DNA of 64,000 bases from Ruminococcus sp. (GCA_022768805.1 JALELB010000032.1:1-64000); one strand, 5' to 3'; positions 9,186 through 17,865 are shown, counted from the first letter of the stretch. Program-made: numbers and translations. The notes: generated from the letters alone by a model not told the origin.

Positions 9186-9226
9186 GCATACCGCACAGGG
9201 CAATTTCCGGCTTTGTGCGGCATTGC
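9186..9226. repeat. Hairpin carrying the CCGCACAAAG dispersed repeat
   Basis: Near-perfect inverted repeat: GCATACCGCACA at 9186-9197 against TGTGCGGCATTGC at 9214-9226. Its minus strand reads GCAATGCCGCACAAAG, which matches intergenic copies at 39943 and 56843. Only TTTT follows on the plus strand, so termination would be weak. Confidence 0.55.
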
Positions 9227-9242
9227 TGTTTTGGGAGGTCTT

Positions 9243-10598
9243 ATGAAAACCACAAAAAAACGGCGCACATCCGGTTCCCCCTCTGTGCGCTATGATCTCT
9301 TCCCACGGGCACTGGCTGCCTTTCTGGTGCTGGCCTGCGCCATTGTATTTTACTTTATTCTGCTGAATTTCGACACGGTACAACGCTTCTTTGAGAATGC
9401 CTTTACCGCCATCGGCCCGGTGTTCACCGGACTGATCTTCGCCTATCTGCTGAATCCGGCAGTGGTTATGCTGGAAAAGCATGTGTCAAAGCTGCTGACC
9501 CGGCGGGCAAAGAATCCCGCAAAGGCCAGGAAAACGGCCCGGGTCATCAGCACCTTTGTCACGGTGATTGCGGCGGTCTTCCTGATCGCACTGCTGTTTG
9601 TGCTGGTGGTGCCGGAGGTTGCAGGAAGTGTAACCGCCATCGCTGGGGAGCTTCCCCAGGATATGGACGAATTCACCAGCAGGATCAACCAGAAAGTGCA
9701 GGAAAACAGCCGACTCAGCACCCTGTACGGTCTGGTGTCCCAATACCTGGCGGAGCCCCTGGAAAACTGGGTAAACAGCGGCATCCTCAACAACGCCAGC
9801 GTGTGGATGGGCTATCTTGCCTCCGGCATTGTGGGGGCATTCAACCTGGTGTACAACCTGTGCGTAGGACTGATTATCTGCTTTTATCTGCTCATCGGCA
9901 AGGAGCGTTTCATGCGCCAGGGTGGCAAGGTTCTGTATGTCCTGCTGAAGCCCAACCGGGCGGAGTGGATTCTCCGCCGGCTCAACGGCGCAAACCGGAC
10001 CTTCAGCAGCGCCATTCTGGGCAAAATTCTGGACTCCATCATCATCGGCATGATCTGCTTTATCGGGGTACGCATTCTCCAGACCCCCTACTCCGCTCTG
10101 ATTGCTGTAATCGTTGGGGTCACGAACCTGATTCCCTTTTTCGGGCCCTTTATCGGCGCCATTCCCAGCACCCTGCTGGTGCTGATGCACGACCCCATGA
10201 AGGCGCTGTATTTTGTGATTTTCATTGTTGTGCTGCAGCAGTTTGACTGCAATATCCTGGACCCGAAAATCGTGGGCGGCTCCATCGGACTGCCGGCCTT
10301 CTGGTCCCTGTTCGCCTGTCTGCTGGGCGGGGGATTGTTCGGCCTGCTGGGGCTGCTGCTGGGCGTACCCACCTTTGCGGTGCTGTACAACCTGTGCAAG
10401 GAGCTGATTGACGAGCGCCTCCGGTTCAGCAAGCTGCCTCCGGAAACCCTGGATAAGCTGGGCATCAAACCGGAGCTGGATCCCAACGCCCCCAGCTTTT
10501 TCGATTTTGACGATTTTGACGAGGAGCAAACCTTTGTGGAGGTGCCCCTTTCCCAGATTCCGGATGCTCCGAAGCCGCCCGGGGACAATACAACATAA
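9243..10598 (+). CDS. AI-2E/PerM family transporter
   Basis: A 451-residue polytopic membrane protein of the AI-2 exporter/PerM superfamily (formerly UPF0118). It has hydrophobic segments near the N-terminus (ALAAFLVLACAIVFYFILL and the one after it), a soluble helical stretch rich in charged residues, and a C-terminal membrane block containing TNLIPFFGPFIGAIPSTLL, a family signature. The basic N-terminus should be cytosolic and the acidic C-terminus (FDFDDFDEEQ) is also cytosolic. Family members are linked to quorum-signal export or ion antiport, but the substrate here cannot be assigned. ATG 9243 follows GGGAGG. It may be read with the LRR genes, 60 bases upstream. Confidence 0.88.
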   Translation: MKTTKKRRTSGSPSVRYDLFPRALAAFLVLACAIVFYFILLNFDTVQRFFENAFTAIGPVFTGLIFAYLLNPAVVMLEKHVSKLLTRRAKNPAKARKTARVISTFVTVIAAVFLIALLFVLVVPEVAGSVTAIAGELPQDMDEFTSRINQKVQENSRLSTLYGLVSQYLAEPLENWVNSGILNNASVWMGYLASGIVGAFNLVYNLCVGLIICFYLLIGKERFMRQGGKVLYVLLKPNRAEWILRRLNGANRTFSSAILGKILDSIIIGMICFIGVRILQTPYSALIAVIVGVTNLIPFFGPFIGAIPSTLLVLMHDPMKALYFVIFIVVLQQFDCNILDPKIVGGSIGLPAFWSLFACLLGGGLFGLLGLLLGVPTFAVLYNLCKELIDERLRFSKLPPETLDKLGIKPELDPNAPSFFDFDDFDEEQTFVEVPLSQIPDAPKPPGDNTT

Positions 10599-10613
10599 AC
10601 CCTGTTCTGCCGG

Positions 10614-10648
10614 ATGCGTCTGCATGCAAAATGCGGACGCATTTTTTT
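10614..10648 (+). terminator. Intrinsic terminator of the LRR/permease operon
   Basis: Outer stem ATGCGTC (10614-10620) with GACGCAT (10636-10642), inner GCAT/ATGC pairing, then seven T at 10642-10648. Confidence 0.9.
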
Positions 10649-10739
10649 GGCTTTCCGTACATATTCCGCTTTCTGCGTGCAACAATAACTCATATTGTAG
10701 AATCTTCTGCAATAGAGTTTGTATGAGGAGAGAGAATTC

Positions 10740-11054
10740 ATGAAAAAAATAGCTGCACTTTCAGCGGCGCTGGTTCTGACTGCGGCAGGCTTTACCGGCT
10801 GCGGCAATGACGACAAGACGTCCTCCGGTGCTGCCACCGAGGGCACAACCCAGGCCACAACCACTCAGCCCGCTACTACCCAGGCTGCAACCACCCAGGC
10901 TGCAACCACCGCCACAGAAACCCGCCCCGCAGCCTCCAGCACCAAGGATGGCTTTGACAGCGTGGTGGATGATCTGGAAAACACCGGCAAGGACATTGTT
11001 ACCGGCGCCGGAGATGCGGTCAAGGACGCCAAGGATATGCTGACCAACCCCTGA
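10740..11054 (+). CDS. Small Thr-rich lipoprotein
   Basis: A 104-residue predicted lipoprotein. The signal peptide ends in a lipobox (AAGFTGC) with the acylated Cys near residue 20. A low-complexity linker of TTQAATTQAATT type spans about residues 32-65, and a short amphipathic C-terminal segment (FDSVVDDLENTGKDIV) ends near MLTNP. No known domain is recognised. The start ATG at 10740 is supported by GAGGAGAG. It sits between a terminator upstream and a bidirectional terminator downstream, so it is probably a single-gene transcript; no convincing promoter was found. A related linker occurs in the lipoprotein at 19355. Confidence 0.8.
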   Translation: MKKIAALSAALVLTAAGFTGCGNDDKTSSGAATEGTTQATTTQPATTQAATTQAATTATETRPAASSTKDGFDSVVDDLENTGKDIVTGAGDAVKDAKDMLTNP

Positions 11055-11055
11055 T

Positions 11056-11090
11056 AAAAAACGGTATCCGGAAAACCGGATACCGTTTTT
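11056..11090. terminator. Bidirectional terminator between convergent genes
   Basis: Perfect 11-bp stem ACGGTATCCGG (11061-11071) and CCGGATACCGT (11076-11086), loop AAAA, flanked by A-run and T-run on opposite sides. It can end both the plus-strand lipoprotein gene and the minus-strand cellobiose phosphorylase gene. Confidence 0.92.
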
Positions 11091-11114
11091 CTATACTATG
11101 GAGTTTTTGCGGGA

Positions 11115-13598
11115 TTAACCCATGAGCACCTCTACTGTGTGGTGCTTGCCGTCGCCGAATACCGGCAGCACGTTGCCTTCGATGGCATTGCCGTCAACGG
11201 ATACGGACTTGATGCCCTTGCAAACGTGATCCGGGTTCTTGACGGTAATGTCATAGGTTGCGCCCCGGAACTGACGGGTAGCGGTCATGCCGTCCCACTG
11301 GTGAGGAACGGAAGGATCAATCTTCAGGCCGTCCCAATCCGGGCTGATGCCCAGGATGTACTGGGAGATGGCAACCATGTTCCAGGCAGCCGTACCGGTG
11401 AGCCAGGAGTTCTTGCCCTGACCGAAGTGGTTGCCCGGCTTGCCGATGTCTGCGCCTGCGTCCTTGCCGCCGATCATCTGACCGTATACATAGGGCTCGG
11501 TCTTGTGGATATCGGAGGTTTCCTCAGTGAATGCAGGGGCAATCTTGCTGTAGTATTCAAACGCCTTGTCGCCTCTGCCGGCATAAGCCTCTGCGCAGAT
11601 GATCCAGGCATTGTTGTGGGTGAAGATGCCGGCATTTTCCTTGTAGCCGCCCGGGTAGGTGGAGATCTCACCGTACTGGATGTAGTACTTGGTGAAGGCC
11701 GGGTTGTTCAGCACCAGACCGAAGTCGGTGTTCAGATACTTGTCAATCGCATCCAGAGTCTTGATGTCTGCGCCCTGATCCTTGCCGATCTCGGACATAA
11801 CCGCAAAGCCCTGGGGCTCGATGAAGATCTTGCCCTCTTCGCACTCCTTGGAGCCCATCTTGGCGCCGGTGGAGTCATATGCACGCAGGAACCAGTCCCC
11901 GTCGAAGGCATGCTCCATGACGTTCTGCTTCATCTTGTCGATTTCAGCCTGCGCAGCGGCAGCCTCATCCTCCTTGCCCAGATGCTTCAGGATTGCAACG
12001 TAGTTGGGGCCGGTGTAGGTGAACAGGGTTGCAACCATAACGGATTCCGCAACCTTGGAGTAGCCGCCCTCTGCCGCAAACTTGGGGTTGGTGTAGGTCT
12101 GGAAGCTCTCACCGGGGGTGTCGGAGTAGCAGGACAGGTTGATGCAGTCATTCCAGTCCGCACGCATTGCCAGAGGCAGGCCGTGGGGACCCAGATTGTT
12201 TACGATCTTATAGAAGGAAACCTTCAGGTGATCCAGCATGGGCTGTGCCTTGGACATGTCGTTGTCGTAGGGCACCATTTCGTCCAGAATGCCCCAGTCG
12301 CCGGTTTCCTTGATGTAGGCGGAAACGGACAGGATCATCCACAGGGGATCATCGGAGAAGTCGCCGCCGATGTCGGAGTTGCCCTTCTTGGTCAGGGGCT
12401 GGTACTGGTGGTAGCAGCCGCCGTCCGGAAGCTGTGTGGAGGCAATGTCGATGATTCTCTGTCTTGCACGGTCCGGGATCTGGTGTACAAAGCCCAGAAT
12501 ATCCTGGTTGGAGTCACGGAAGCCCATGCCTCTGCCGATGCCGCTTTCAAAGTAGGATGCGGACCGGGACAGGTTGAAGGTCACCATGCACTGGTACTGG
12601 TTCCAGATGTTGACCATCCGGTTTACCTTGTCGTCCGGAGTGTCCACGTTGAGGATCCCCAGCAGAGAATCCCAGGTAGCCTTCAGCTCAGCCAGGCCTG
12701 CGGCAACCTTTTCCGGGGTGTTGTACTGCTCCATCATCTGGAGTGCCTTCACCTTGTTGATGGTCTTGCCGTCCGCCTCGAACTTCTGGTCAACAGGCAT
12801 TTCCACATAGCCCAGAATGAATACCAGGGTCTTGCTTTCCCCGGGGGCCAGGGTGATTTCCTTGTAGTGGGAAGCGATGGGAGACCAGCCGTCTGCAAAG
12901 GAGTTGGTTGCCTTGCCGTCGAGAACAGCCTGGGGATTGTGGAAGCCGTTGTACAGACCGATGAAGGAATCCCGGTCGGTATCGTAGCCGTCAATTTCAT
13001 CGTTGACGGTGTAGAATGCAAAGTGGTCACGTCTGTCTCTGTACTCGGTCTTGTGGTAGATGGTGGAGCCCACAACCTCCACACGGCCGGTGGAGAAGTT
13101 TCTCTGGAAGTTGGTGCAGTCGTCCTGTGCATCCCACAGGCACCATTCTGCGAAGGAGAACAGCTTGAAGGTCTTGGGGGTGCTGCCCTCATTGGTGAGC
13201 ACCAGCTGCTGCACCTCGCCGGCGTAATTCTGGGGCACGAAGAAGGTCGCCTGTGCCTTCAGGTCATTTTTCTTGCCGGTGATGATGGTATAGCCCATGC
13301 CGTGACGGCACTCATAGCTGTCCAGCTCGGTCTTCACCGGGGACCAGCCCGGGTTCCAGATGGTACCGTTGTCGTTGATGTAGAAGTATCTGCCCCCCAT
13401 GTCGATGGGCACATTGTTGTAGCGGTACCGGGTGATGCGGCGCAGACGAGCGTCTTTATAGAAGCTGTAGCCGCCGGCGGTATTGGAAATCAGAGAGAAG
13501 AACTCCTGGGTGCCCAGATAGTTGATCCAGGGATAAGGGGTTCTCGGCGAAGTGATGACATATTCTTTGTTGGCATCGTCAAAATATCCAAATTTCAT
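11115..13598 (-). CDS. Cellobiose phosphorylase (GH94)
   Basis: An 827-residue GH94 enzyme that phosphorolyses cellobiose to glucose-1-phosphate and glucose in the cytosol. The N-terminus ([20 protein letters not shown]) is diagnostic of cellobiose phosphorylases and differs from cellodextrin and chitobiose phosphorylases. The ADWND motif near residues 480-484 carries the family's general-acid Asp. No signal peptide is present and the length matches characterised clostridial enzymes. The start has AGAAGGAG seven bases upstream and its own extended -10 promoter at 13661-13689. It stands alone: no sugar transporter or cellulase gene is adjacent, so cellobiose uptake must be encoded elsewhere. 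Its product feeds the same glucose-1-phosphate pool as GlgP. Confidence 0.95.
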   Translation of the reverse strand: MKFGYFDDANKEYVITSPRTPYPWINYLGTQEFFSLISNTAGGYSFYKDARLRRITRYRYNNVPIDMGGRYFYINDNGTIWNPGWSPVKTELDSYECRHGMGYTIITGKKNDLKAQATFFVPQNYAGEVQQLVLTNEGSTPKTFKLFSFAEWCLWDAQDDCTNFQRNFSTGRVEVVGSTIYHKTEYRDRRDHFAFYTVNDEIDGYDTDRDSFIGLYNGFHNPQAVLDGKATNSFADGWSPIASHYKEITLAPGESKTLVFILGYVEMPVDQKFEADGKTINKVKALQMMEQYNTPEKVAAGLAELKATWDSLLGILNVDTPDDKVNRMVNIWNQYQCMVTFNLSRSASYFESGIGRGMGFRDSNQDILGFVHQIPDRARQRIIDIASTQLPDGGCYHQYQPLTKKGNSDIGGDFSDDPLWMILSVSAYIKETGDWGILDEMVPYDNDMSKAQPMLDHLKVSFYKIVNNLGPHGLPLAMRADWNDCINLSCYSDTPGESFQTYTNPKFAAEGGYSKVAESVMVATLFTYTGPNYVAILKHLGKEDEAAAAQAEIDKMKQNVMEHAFDGDWFLRAYDSTGAKMGSKECEEGKIFIEPQGFAVMSEIGKDQGADIKTLDAIDKYLNTDFGLVLNNPAFTKYYIQYGEISTYPGGYKENAGIFTHNNAWIICAEAYAGRGDKAFEYYSKIAPAFTEETSDIHKTEPYVYGQMIGGKDAGADIGKPGNHFGQGKNSWLTGTAAWNMVAISQYILGISPDWDGLKIDPSVPHQWDGMTATRQFRGATYDITVKNPDHVCKGIKSVSVDGNAIEGNVLPVFGDGKHHTVEVLMG

Positions 13599-13660
13599 CG
13601 GTAAATTCTCCTTCTGTAATATTTTTTGTCAAATACCCGGTGTGAAACGGGATTGTATTC

Positions 13661-13689
13661 AGTATACCATAAAAGCAGACAAAGCACAA
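13661..13689 (-). promoter_or_regulatory. Promoter of cellobiose phosphorylase gene
   Basis: On the minus strand: TTGTGC (13684-13689), 17-bp spacer, TATACT (13661-13666) with extended -10 TGG. The expected start lies about 55 bases before the ATG. No clear operator palindrome was seen. Confidence 0.75.
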
Positions 13690-13745
13690 GGGCGTCTGTG
13701 TAGAAAATTTCCTTGCTCCCTCGTGGAAAATCCACAAAGCCCGGC

Positions 13746-14570
13746 CTATCTGTCCCGGCGCAGCCGCTCCTTCATCCGCTCCCGCAGCTGCTCTCCCAGC
13801 TGGGGGAAGGCCCGGCGCATCCGGCGGGTCCAGAAGGTGCGCTCCTCCATAATGGTGCGGTACCGCTCGGAAAGCTGTGCCGCCTTTGCCTTCAGCTCGT
13901 CCAGCTCCACCCCGGTCAGCTCCCGGCGCAGCGCCAGCTCCTGCTTGGACTTTTCCGTCCGCTCCATAGCGTCCATAACCCCGTCGGACAGGTTCTCTCC
14001 AACTGCATCGGAAAGATTGTGCAGCTCCTTTGCAATCCGGTTCATGAGCCGCAGGTTGCTGCGGATGTGCAGGATGCCTGCCACCGTGATGGCAAGATCC
14101 GCCGCAAAGGCCACGGAAAACACAGCCACCAGGGTCAGCTCCAGCCAGCGGGGCAGCCAGTGCACCAGACCCATCACAACCGGATGCACCACCCGGATCA
14201 CCAGCACGCAGGCAATGCCCCACAGCAGGGAAAACTTGGCGCAGATGTAGCCCCCCAGCTGGAAGGGTTCTTCGGAGTAATCCCACCAATGGGCGTGAAA
14301 GATCTTTTCCAAAAGGAAGCCGGTGACAAGCTCCAGGGCGGTGGTGAGCCCCACAGAGCCCAGGAACAGGGGCAGCAGCCTGCCGGACACCGGGGTCAGG
14401 CAGATTACCACGATCAGCACCCCGAAGCCGTAGATGGGGCAGTAGGGACCGTTGAGAAAGCCTCTGTTCACGAATTTTCCGGAATTCACCGTAGCGTAGA
14501 TGACCTCCACGCACCAGCCCAGTATGGCGTAAATGAAAAAGCAGAGCACTGCTTCATAAATGGTCAGCAT
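13746..14570 (-). CDS. CmpB-like putative ABC-transporter type IV membrane protein
   Basis: A 274-residue integral membrane protein of the putative ABC-transporter type IV (CmpB) family, a widespread Clostridia group with no settled function. The N-terminus (FFIYAILGWCVEVIYA, then NRGFLNGPYCPIYGFG) is the family signature. About five or six membrane helices fill the first 180 residues. The rest is a soluble, helical, Arg/Glu-rich tail that may be coiled-coil. No ATPase gene is adjacent, so the ABC label should not be taken as proof of transport. It starts 43 bases below the rpsT terminator and may rely on read-through. Confidence 0.8.
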   Translation of the reverse strand: MLTIYEAVLCFFIYAILGWCVEVIYATVNSGKFVNRGFLNGPYCPIYGFGVLIVVICLTPVSGRLLPLFLGSVGLTTALELVTGFLLEKIFHAHWWDYSEEPFQLGGYICAKFSLLWGIACVLVIRVVHPVVMGLVHWLPRWLELTLVAVFSVAFAADLAITVAGILHIRSNLRLMNRIAKELHNLSDAVGENLSDGVMDAMERTEKSKQELALRRELTGVELDELKAKAAQLSERYRTIMEERTFWTRRMRRAFPQLGEQLRERMKERLRRDR

Positions 14571-14601
14571 GACAAAATTCCCCCTTTTCCGACAAATCCA
14601 T

Positions 14602-14643
14602 AAAAAAGAAAGGGCGCAGAGTATGGGTTAGTTACTCTGCGCC
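14602..14643 (-). terminator. rpsT terminator
   Basis: On the minus strand an 11-bp perfect stem (arms at 14633-14643 and 14613-14623, GGCGCAGAGTA/TACTCTGCGCC) is followed by a T-rich run covering 14602-14612. Confidence 0.88.
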
Positions 14644-14667
14644 TGTTATCTCATAAGGAGCTGTGAA

Positions 14668-14919
14668 TCAGCCGTTGAGCTTCTTTGCCAGCTGGGACTT
14701 CTTGCGTGCTGCGCAGTTCTTGTGCAGCAGACCCTTTGCACATGCCTGATCCACCCGCTTGATTGCTGCCTTGATTGCCTCTTCCTTGTTTGCACCGGAT
14801 TCAGCAGCCAGGTTCGCCTTCTTCAGAACTGTCTTCAGCTCGGACTTGCGTGCCTTGTTTGCAGCAGCCTTGACCTTGTTAACCTTGACTCTCTTGATTG
14901 CGGACTTGATATTTGCCAT
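14668..14919 (-). CDS. rpsT: 30S ribosomal protein S20
   Basis: An 83-residue ribosomal protein S20, which binds 16S rRNA in the body of the small subunit. It begins MANIKSAIKRVKVN and is strongly basic, Ala/Lys-rich and helical, with the usual ANKARKSELKT segment; length is normal. ATG 14919 is preceded by AAGGAGGTG at a normal distance; the open frame continues upstream but has no SD there. The gene is transcribed away from gpr, and in many Firmicutes these two genes are divergent neighbours. A stem-forming leader at 14981-15024 may regulate it. Confidence 0.97.
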   Translation of the reverse strand: MANIKSAIKRVKVNKVKAAANKARKSELKTVLKKANLAAESGANKEEAIKAAIKRVDQACAKGLLHKNCAARKKSQLAKKLNG

Positions 14920-14980
14920 TCTTTCCACCTCCTTGCAGCTGCGGACGCCGGTGTATAACCACACGGAAACCGCATACAGT

Positions 14981-15024
14981 AAAGACAGCACCCACCTTGC
15001 GGCGTTGACACGGCCGCTGTCTTT
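14981..15024 (-). promoter_or_regulatory. Hairpin leader upstream of rpsT
   Basis: Perfect 9-bp arms AAAGACAGC and GCTGTCTTT (14981-14989 and 15016-15024) enclose a 26-base loop with further GC pairing. The element lies in the probable rpsT 5' leader, 60-105 bases before the ATG. Autogenous control by S20 is a possibility, not shown. Confidence 0.4.
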
Positions 15025-15169
15025 GGCATGACTGTAATGACTCAGCCATATAAGCTAACTAATATTCTATCATTCCGGGCGGAAAATTGCAATAGGCAAT
15101 TTCAAAATAATCTCACAATTTTTTGTGTTGAATTCTGTGCAACTGCACAACCCGGAGAAAGGAGCAGCG

Positions 15170-16018
15170 ATGAATATCCGGACGGACCTTGCCCTGGAGG
15201 GGGTGGACGCAGAACAGATCCGGGAGGGCATCACCCGGAGCACCCGGGGCAGCGCCTTTTCCATTACGGAAATCCGCATTGAGGAGGACAGGCACGGGGC
15301 ACCCATCGGCAAGAAAAAGGGCAGATACATCACCCTGGAGGCGGGAGCCCTGAGCCGGTTTTCCGACCGGTACCGGGACATGGCCCAGGAGCTGGCGCAG
15401 GAGCTGCGGCGTTTTCTTCCTCCGGGGCATGTGCTGGTGGTGGGGCTGGGCAACAGTGATATTACGCCGGACGCCCTGGGGCCCCAGGCTGCTGCCCATG
15501 TGCTTGCCACCCGGCACCTGAAAACCGAGCTTGCAAAGGAGGATCCCTTCCTGGCAGGACTGCGGCCGGTAAGCGTGCTGGCAGGGGGCGTGCTGGGGCA
15601 GACCGGCATCGAAAGCGCCGAGCTGGTGGCTGCGCTGCTGACCCGGCTGTCCCCGGCGGCGGTCATTGCGGTGGACGCCCTTGCATGCTCCGAGCTGAGC
15701 CGGCTGGGCACCACCATCCAGATTTCCGACGCAGGAATATCTCCCGGCAGCGGTGTGCAGAATAAGCGTAAGGAGCTTTCTGCAGTCACCATGGGCATTC
15801 CAGTGGTGGCGGTGGGCGTGCCCACAGTGGTGGATATGGGCACCATTGTGGAGGGACTGACCGGTTCCCCTCCAAAGGGGCAAATCCCGGACATGATGGT
15901 CACGCCCCGGGATATTGACAAGCTGACGGAGCGTGCCGCCGGACTCATTGCCTGCGGCATCAATCTGGCACTGCACCCCCGGCTCACTATAGAGGACGTG
16001 GAAAGCCTGATGGCATAA
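15170..16018 (+). CDS. gpr: Spore germination protease GPR
   Basis: A 282-residue GPR endopeptidase, which degrades small acid-soluble spore proteins when spores germinate. It starts NIRTDLALE, the family hallmark, and contains VVGLGNSDITPDALGP near residue 90, TMGIPVVAVGVPTVVD near 210, and TPRDIDKLTERAAG near 245. Bacillus GPR is about 370 residues, so this is a short clostridial form. ATG 15170 follows AGAAAGGAG; an upstream in-frame TTG at 15125 lacks an SD. It is followed by spoVAC with AGGAGG right after the stop. Expression would be expected from a sigma-G promoter in the forespore, but no convincing one was recognised. Confidence 0.95.
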   Translation: MNIRTDLALEGVDAEQIREGITRSTRGSAFSITEIRIEEDRHGAPIGKKKGRYITLEAGALSRFSDRYRDMAQELAQELRRFLPPGHVLVVGLGNSDITPDALGPQAAAHVLATRHLKTELAKEDPFLAGLRPVSVLAGGVLGQTGIESAELVAALLTRLSPAAVIAVDALACSELSRLGTTIQISDAGISPGSGVQNKRKELSAVTMGIPVVAVGVPTVVDMGTIVEGLTGSPPKGQIPDMMVTPRDIDKLTERAAGLIACGINLALHPRLTIEDVESLMA

Positions 16019-16032
16019 AGGAGGAAATGCAT

Positions 16033-16470
16033 ATGAAAATCACACCCCAGACCTATCAGCAGATGGCAAAGGAGGCATCGCCCCCCACGAAAAGCTGGGT
16101 CACCATCCCCAGCGCCTTTCTTATCGGCGGGGGCATCTGCACCCTGGGAGAGCTGTTCCTGAACCTGTTCACCGCCCTGGGAGCGGACAAGGAGGCGGCA
16201 GGCGCCTGGGCGTCCATCTGTCTCATCTTTCTCAGCGCCCTGTTCACCGGACTGGGGCTTTATGAAAAGCTGGCGAAAATCGCAGGCGCCGGCACCCTGG
16301 TGCCCATCACCGGCTTTGCCAACGCCATGGTGTCCCCGGCTCTGGAATCGAAAACCGAGGGCTTTGTGCTGGGAGTGGGCGCCAAGCTGTTTACCATCGC
16401 CGGGCCGGTGATCCTCTACGGCTGCGCAGCCTCGGTGATATACGGTATTATCTACTACTTTATCCGATAG
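16033..16470 (+). CDS. spoVAC: Stage V sporulation protein AC
   Basis: A 145-residue membrane protein of the SpoVAC/SpoVAE group. In Bacillus SpoVAC is an inner spore-membrane mechanosensitive channel for dipicolinic acid. The shared core GAGTLVPITGFANAMVSPALE followed by KTEGFVLGVGAKLF is near residues 90-120, with about four membrane helices. ATG 16033 is preferred to ATG 16027 because AGGAGG (16019-16024) lies eight bases before it and only two before the other. It is coupled to gpr, and a terminator follows, so no spoVAD or spoVAE partner is present here. Confidence 0.9.
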   Translation: MKITPQTYQQMAKEASPPTKSWVTIPSAFLIGGGICTLGELFLNLFTALGADKEAAGAWASICLIFLSALFTGLGLYEKLAKIAGAGTLVPITGFANAMVSPALESKTEGFVLGVGAKLFTIAGPVILYGCAASVIYGIIYYFIR

Positions 16471-16480
16471 CGAAGAAAGG

Positions 16481-16507
16481 CAGCCGGGCGAATCACCCGG
16501 CTGTTTT
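16481..16507 (+). terminator. gpr-spoVAC terminator
   Basis: 8-bp stem CAGCCGGG (16481-16488) and CCCGGCTG (16496-16503) followed by TTTT. It may also slow transcripts coming the other way. Confidence 0.75.
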
Positions 16508-17733
16508 CAGCTGACCCTTTGATCCATATTGCATACCACCCTCCAGGCGCCGTCCATAAGCCGCCAGGTGGTGGTGACATGAAACGTCCCTGCCAGATCC
16601 CGGTTCTCCGGATTGCTGACCTCTGTGCGGATAACATAATGCACCTGGGCAGTGGCGGCATCCCGGTTCACTAGCTCGAACTGCTCCAGGGAAAAGGACG
16701 CACAGTCAAATTCCCCTATGAGCCGGGCATACTCCGCACCGGTGCACCGGTATCCGCCGCAGATCATCACCGCCTCCGGCGACACAACCTGCAAAAATGC
16801 CTCCGGATCCCGGCGCCTTGCAGCCTCCCACATCCGGAGCTCAAGGGCGTAGAATTGCTCCGCATCCCCTTCGGGTACGCTGGTTTTCCACCCCAACTCC
16901 CGGATAAACTGCTCCGCCGTTTTCTCCGCCTCCCCAGGGTAGGGATAAGCCCTGATCCGGGCGGTTTCCCTTGCCATTTTGGCAAACAGCTCTTCCGTGG
17001 CACACAGGGCGGACTGCATGTCCGCTTTTTCATAATGGGCAAAGCAATGACCAAGCGCAGCCCGGATCCCGGCATCCGCCCACTGATCCAGGAATCTGCC
17101 GTCATGCCACACGTCCTTATGGTATTTGGAGGCAGTGTACAGCTCTATCACTTGCAGCAGTCTGGTTTTCAGATATGCATCCAGGCACATTTTTGCCGAC
17201 CACAGTTCGCCCCGGAGCAGCTTTTTTGCCATCCAGACCACATGGAAATAAAAATCGTTGACCAGATTGAGAAAGCCCTCCCGAGAAATTCCGGGCGGAT
17301 GCACCTGAGATGCAATTGCGCGGTTCAGCATATCCGAAATGCCCATTGCATCATACAGTACCACATAGCCCCGGCTCATTACCTGACCGGCAGAGCCCTC
17401 CGCCAGGGCGAAGGCCAGCTGTGCTTCCGAGAGGATAATCATATCCACATCCAGATTCCCCCGGTACAGCACCCTTCTTTCCTTTCCGCCTCCCAGCGTA
17501 GGCTCCACAAAGGAAATCTTCAGGTCGCCCAGCTTGTCAGGCAGATCTCCATACAGCCAGGCATCCGTATCTTCGGTGATAATCATCAGATCCAGATCCG
17601 AATAGACATCCGCTTTTTCCGCATCTCTTGTGGAGGAGCCAAAGGCAATGACCGCCCGGATATTCCGGTCCCTTTCCGTAAGCTCCATGAGCCTTTGCCT
17701 GATCTCCCGGTATTTGTCCCTGTACTGTTCCAT
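16507..17733 (-). CDS. ANT(6)-like nucleotidyltransferase fused to an NTF2-like domain
   Basis: A 408-residue two-domain protein. Residues about 1-280 resemble aminoglycoside 6-adenylyltransferases (AadK/ANT(6), streptomycin adenylyltransferase family): FGSSTRD then DLDLMII supplies the GS and DxD nucleotidyltransferase residues. It also has the helical C-terminal lobe, including AYLKTRLLQVIE. Residues about 285-408 form a separate SnoaL/NTF2-like cone domain (EFDCASFSLEQFELV, then TTWRLMDGAWRVV). ANT(6) proteins are normally about 285-300 residues, so the extra domain is additional. ATG 17733 has a good SD (GGAGGAGGGAGC) and an extended -10 promoter. Streptomycin adenylylation is possible but unproven; chromosomal homologues often have other substrates. 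Confidence 0.82.
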   Translation of the reverse strand: MEQYRDKYREIRQRLMELTERDRNIRAVIAFGSSTRDAEKADVYSDLDLMIITEDTDAWLYGDLPDKLGDLKISFVEPTLGGGKERRVLYRGNLDVDMIILSEAQLAFALAEGSAGQVMSRGYVVLYDAMGISDMLNRAIASQVHPPGISREGFLNLVNDFYFHVVWMAKKLLRGELWSAKMCLDAYLKTRLLQVIELYTASKYHKDVWHDGRFLDQWADAGIRAALGHCFAHYEKADMQSALCATEELFAKMARETARIRAYPYPGEAEKTAEQFIRELGWKTSVPEGDAEQFYALELRMWEAARRRDPEAFLQVVSPEAVMICGGYRCTGAEYARLIGEFDCASFSLEQFELVNRDAATAQVHYVIRTEVSNPENRDLAGTFHVTTTWRLMDGAWRVVCNMDQRVS

Positions 17734-17767
17734 ATGCTCCCTCCTCCGGCAGTGCTTTTCTGTTCCT

Positions 17768-17795
17768 ATTATAGCATATCCGCCGTAAAAAACAA
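17768..17795 (-). promoter_or_regulatory. Promoter of the ANT/NTF2 gene
   Basis: Minus strand: TTGTTT (17790-17795), 16-bp spacer, TATAAT (17768-17773) with extended -10 TGC. Confidence 0.75.
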
Positions 17796-17865
17796 TTGCC
17801 TTTTTCCAAAAAACCGTGTATAATAAGAGTATGCATGACCTGTGTGGGATGCAGGCGGCTTGAAA

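Noticed and set aside
11139..13604. 821-codon open frame opposite cellobiose phosphorylase
   Set aside because: Antisense shadow of a clear GH94 gene; low-complexity Val/Gly/Ala composition and no family features.
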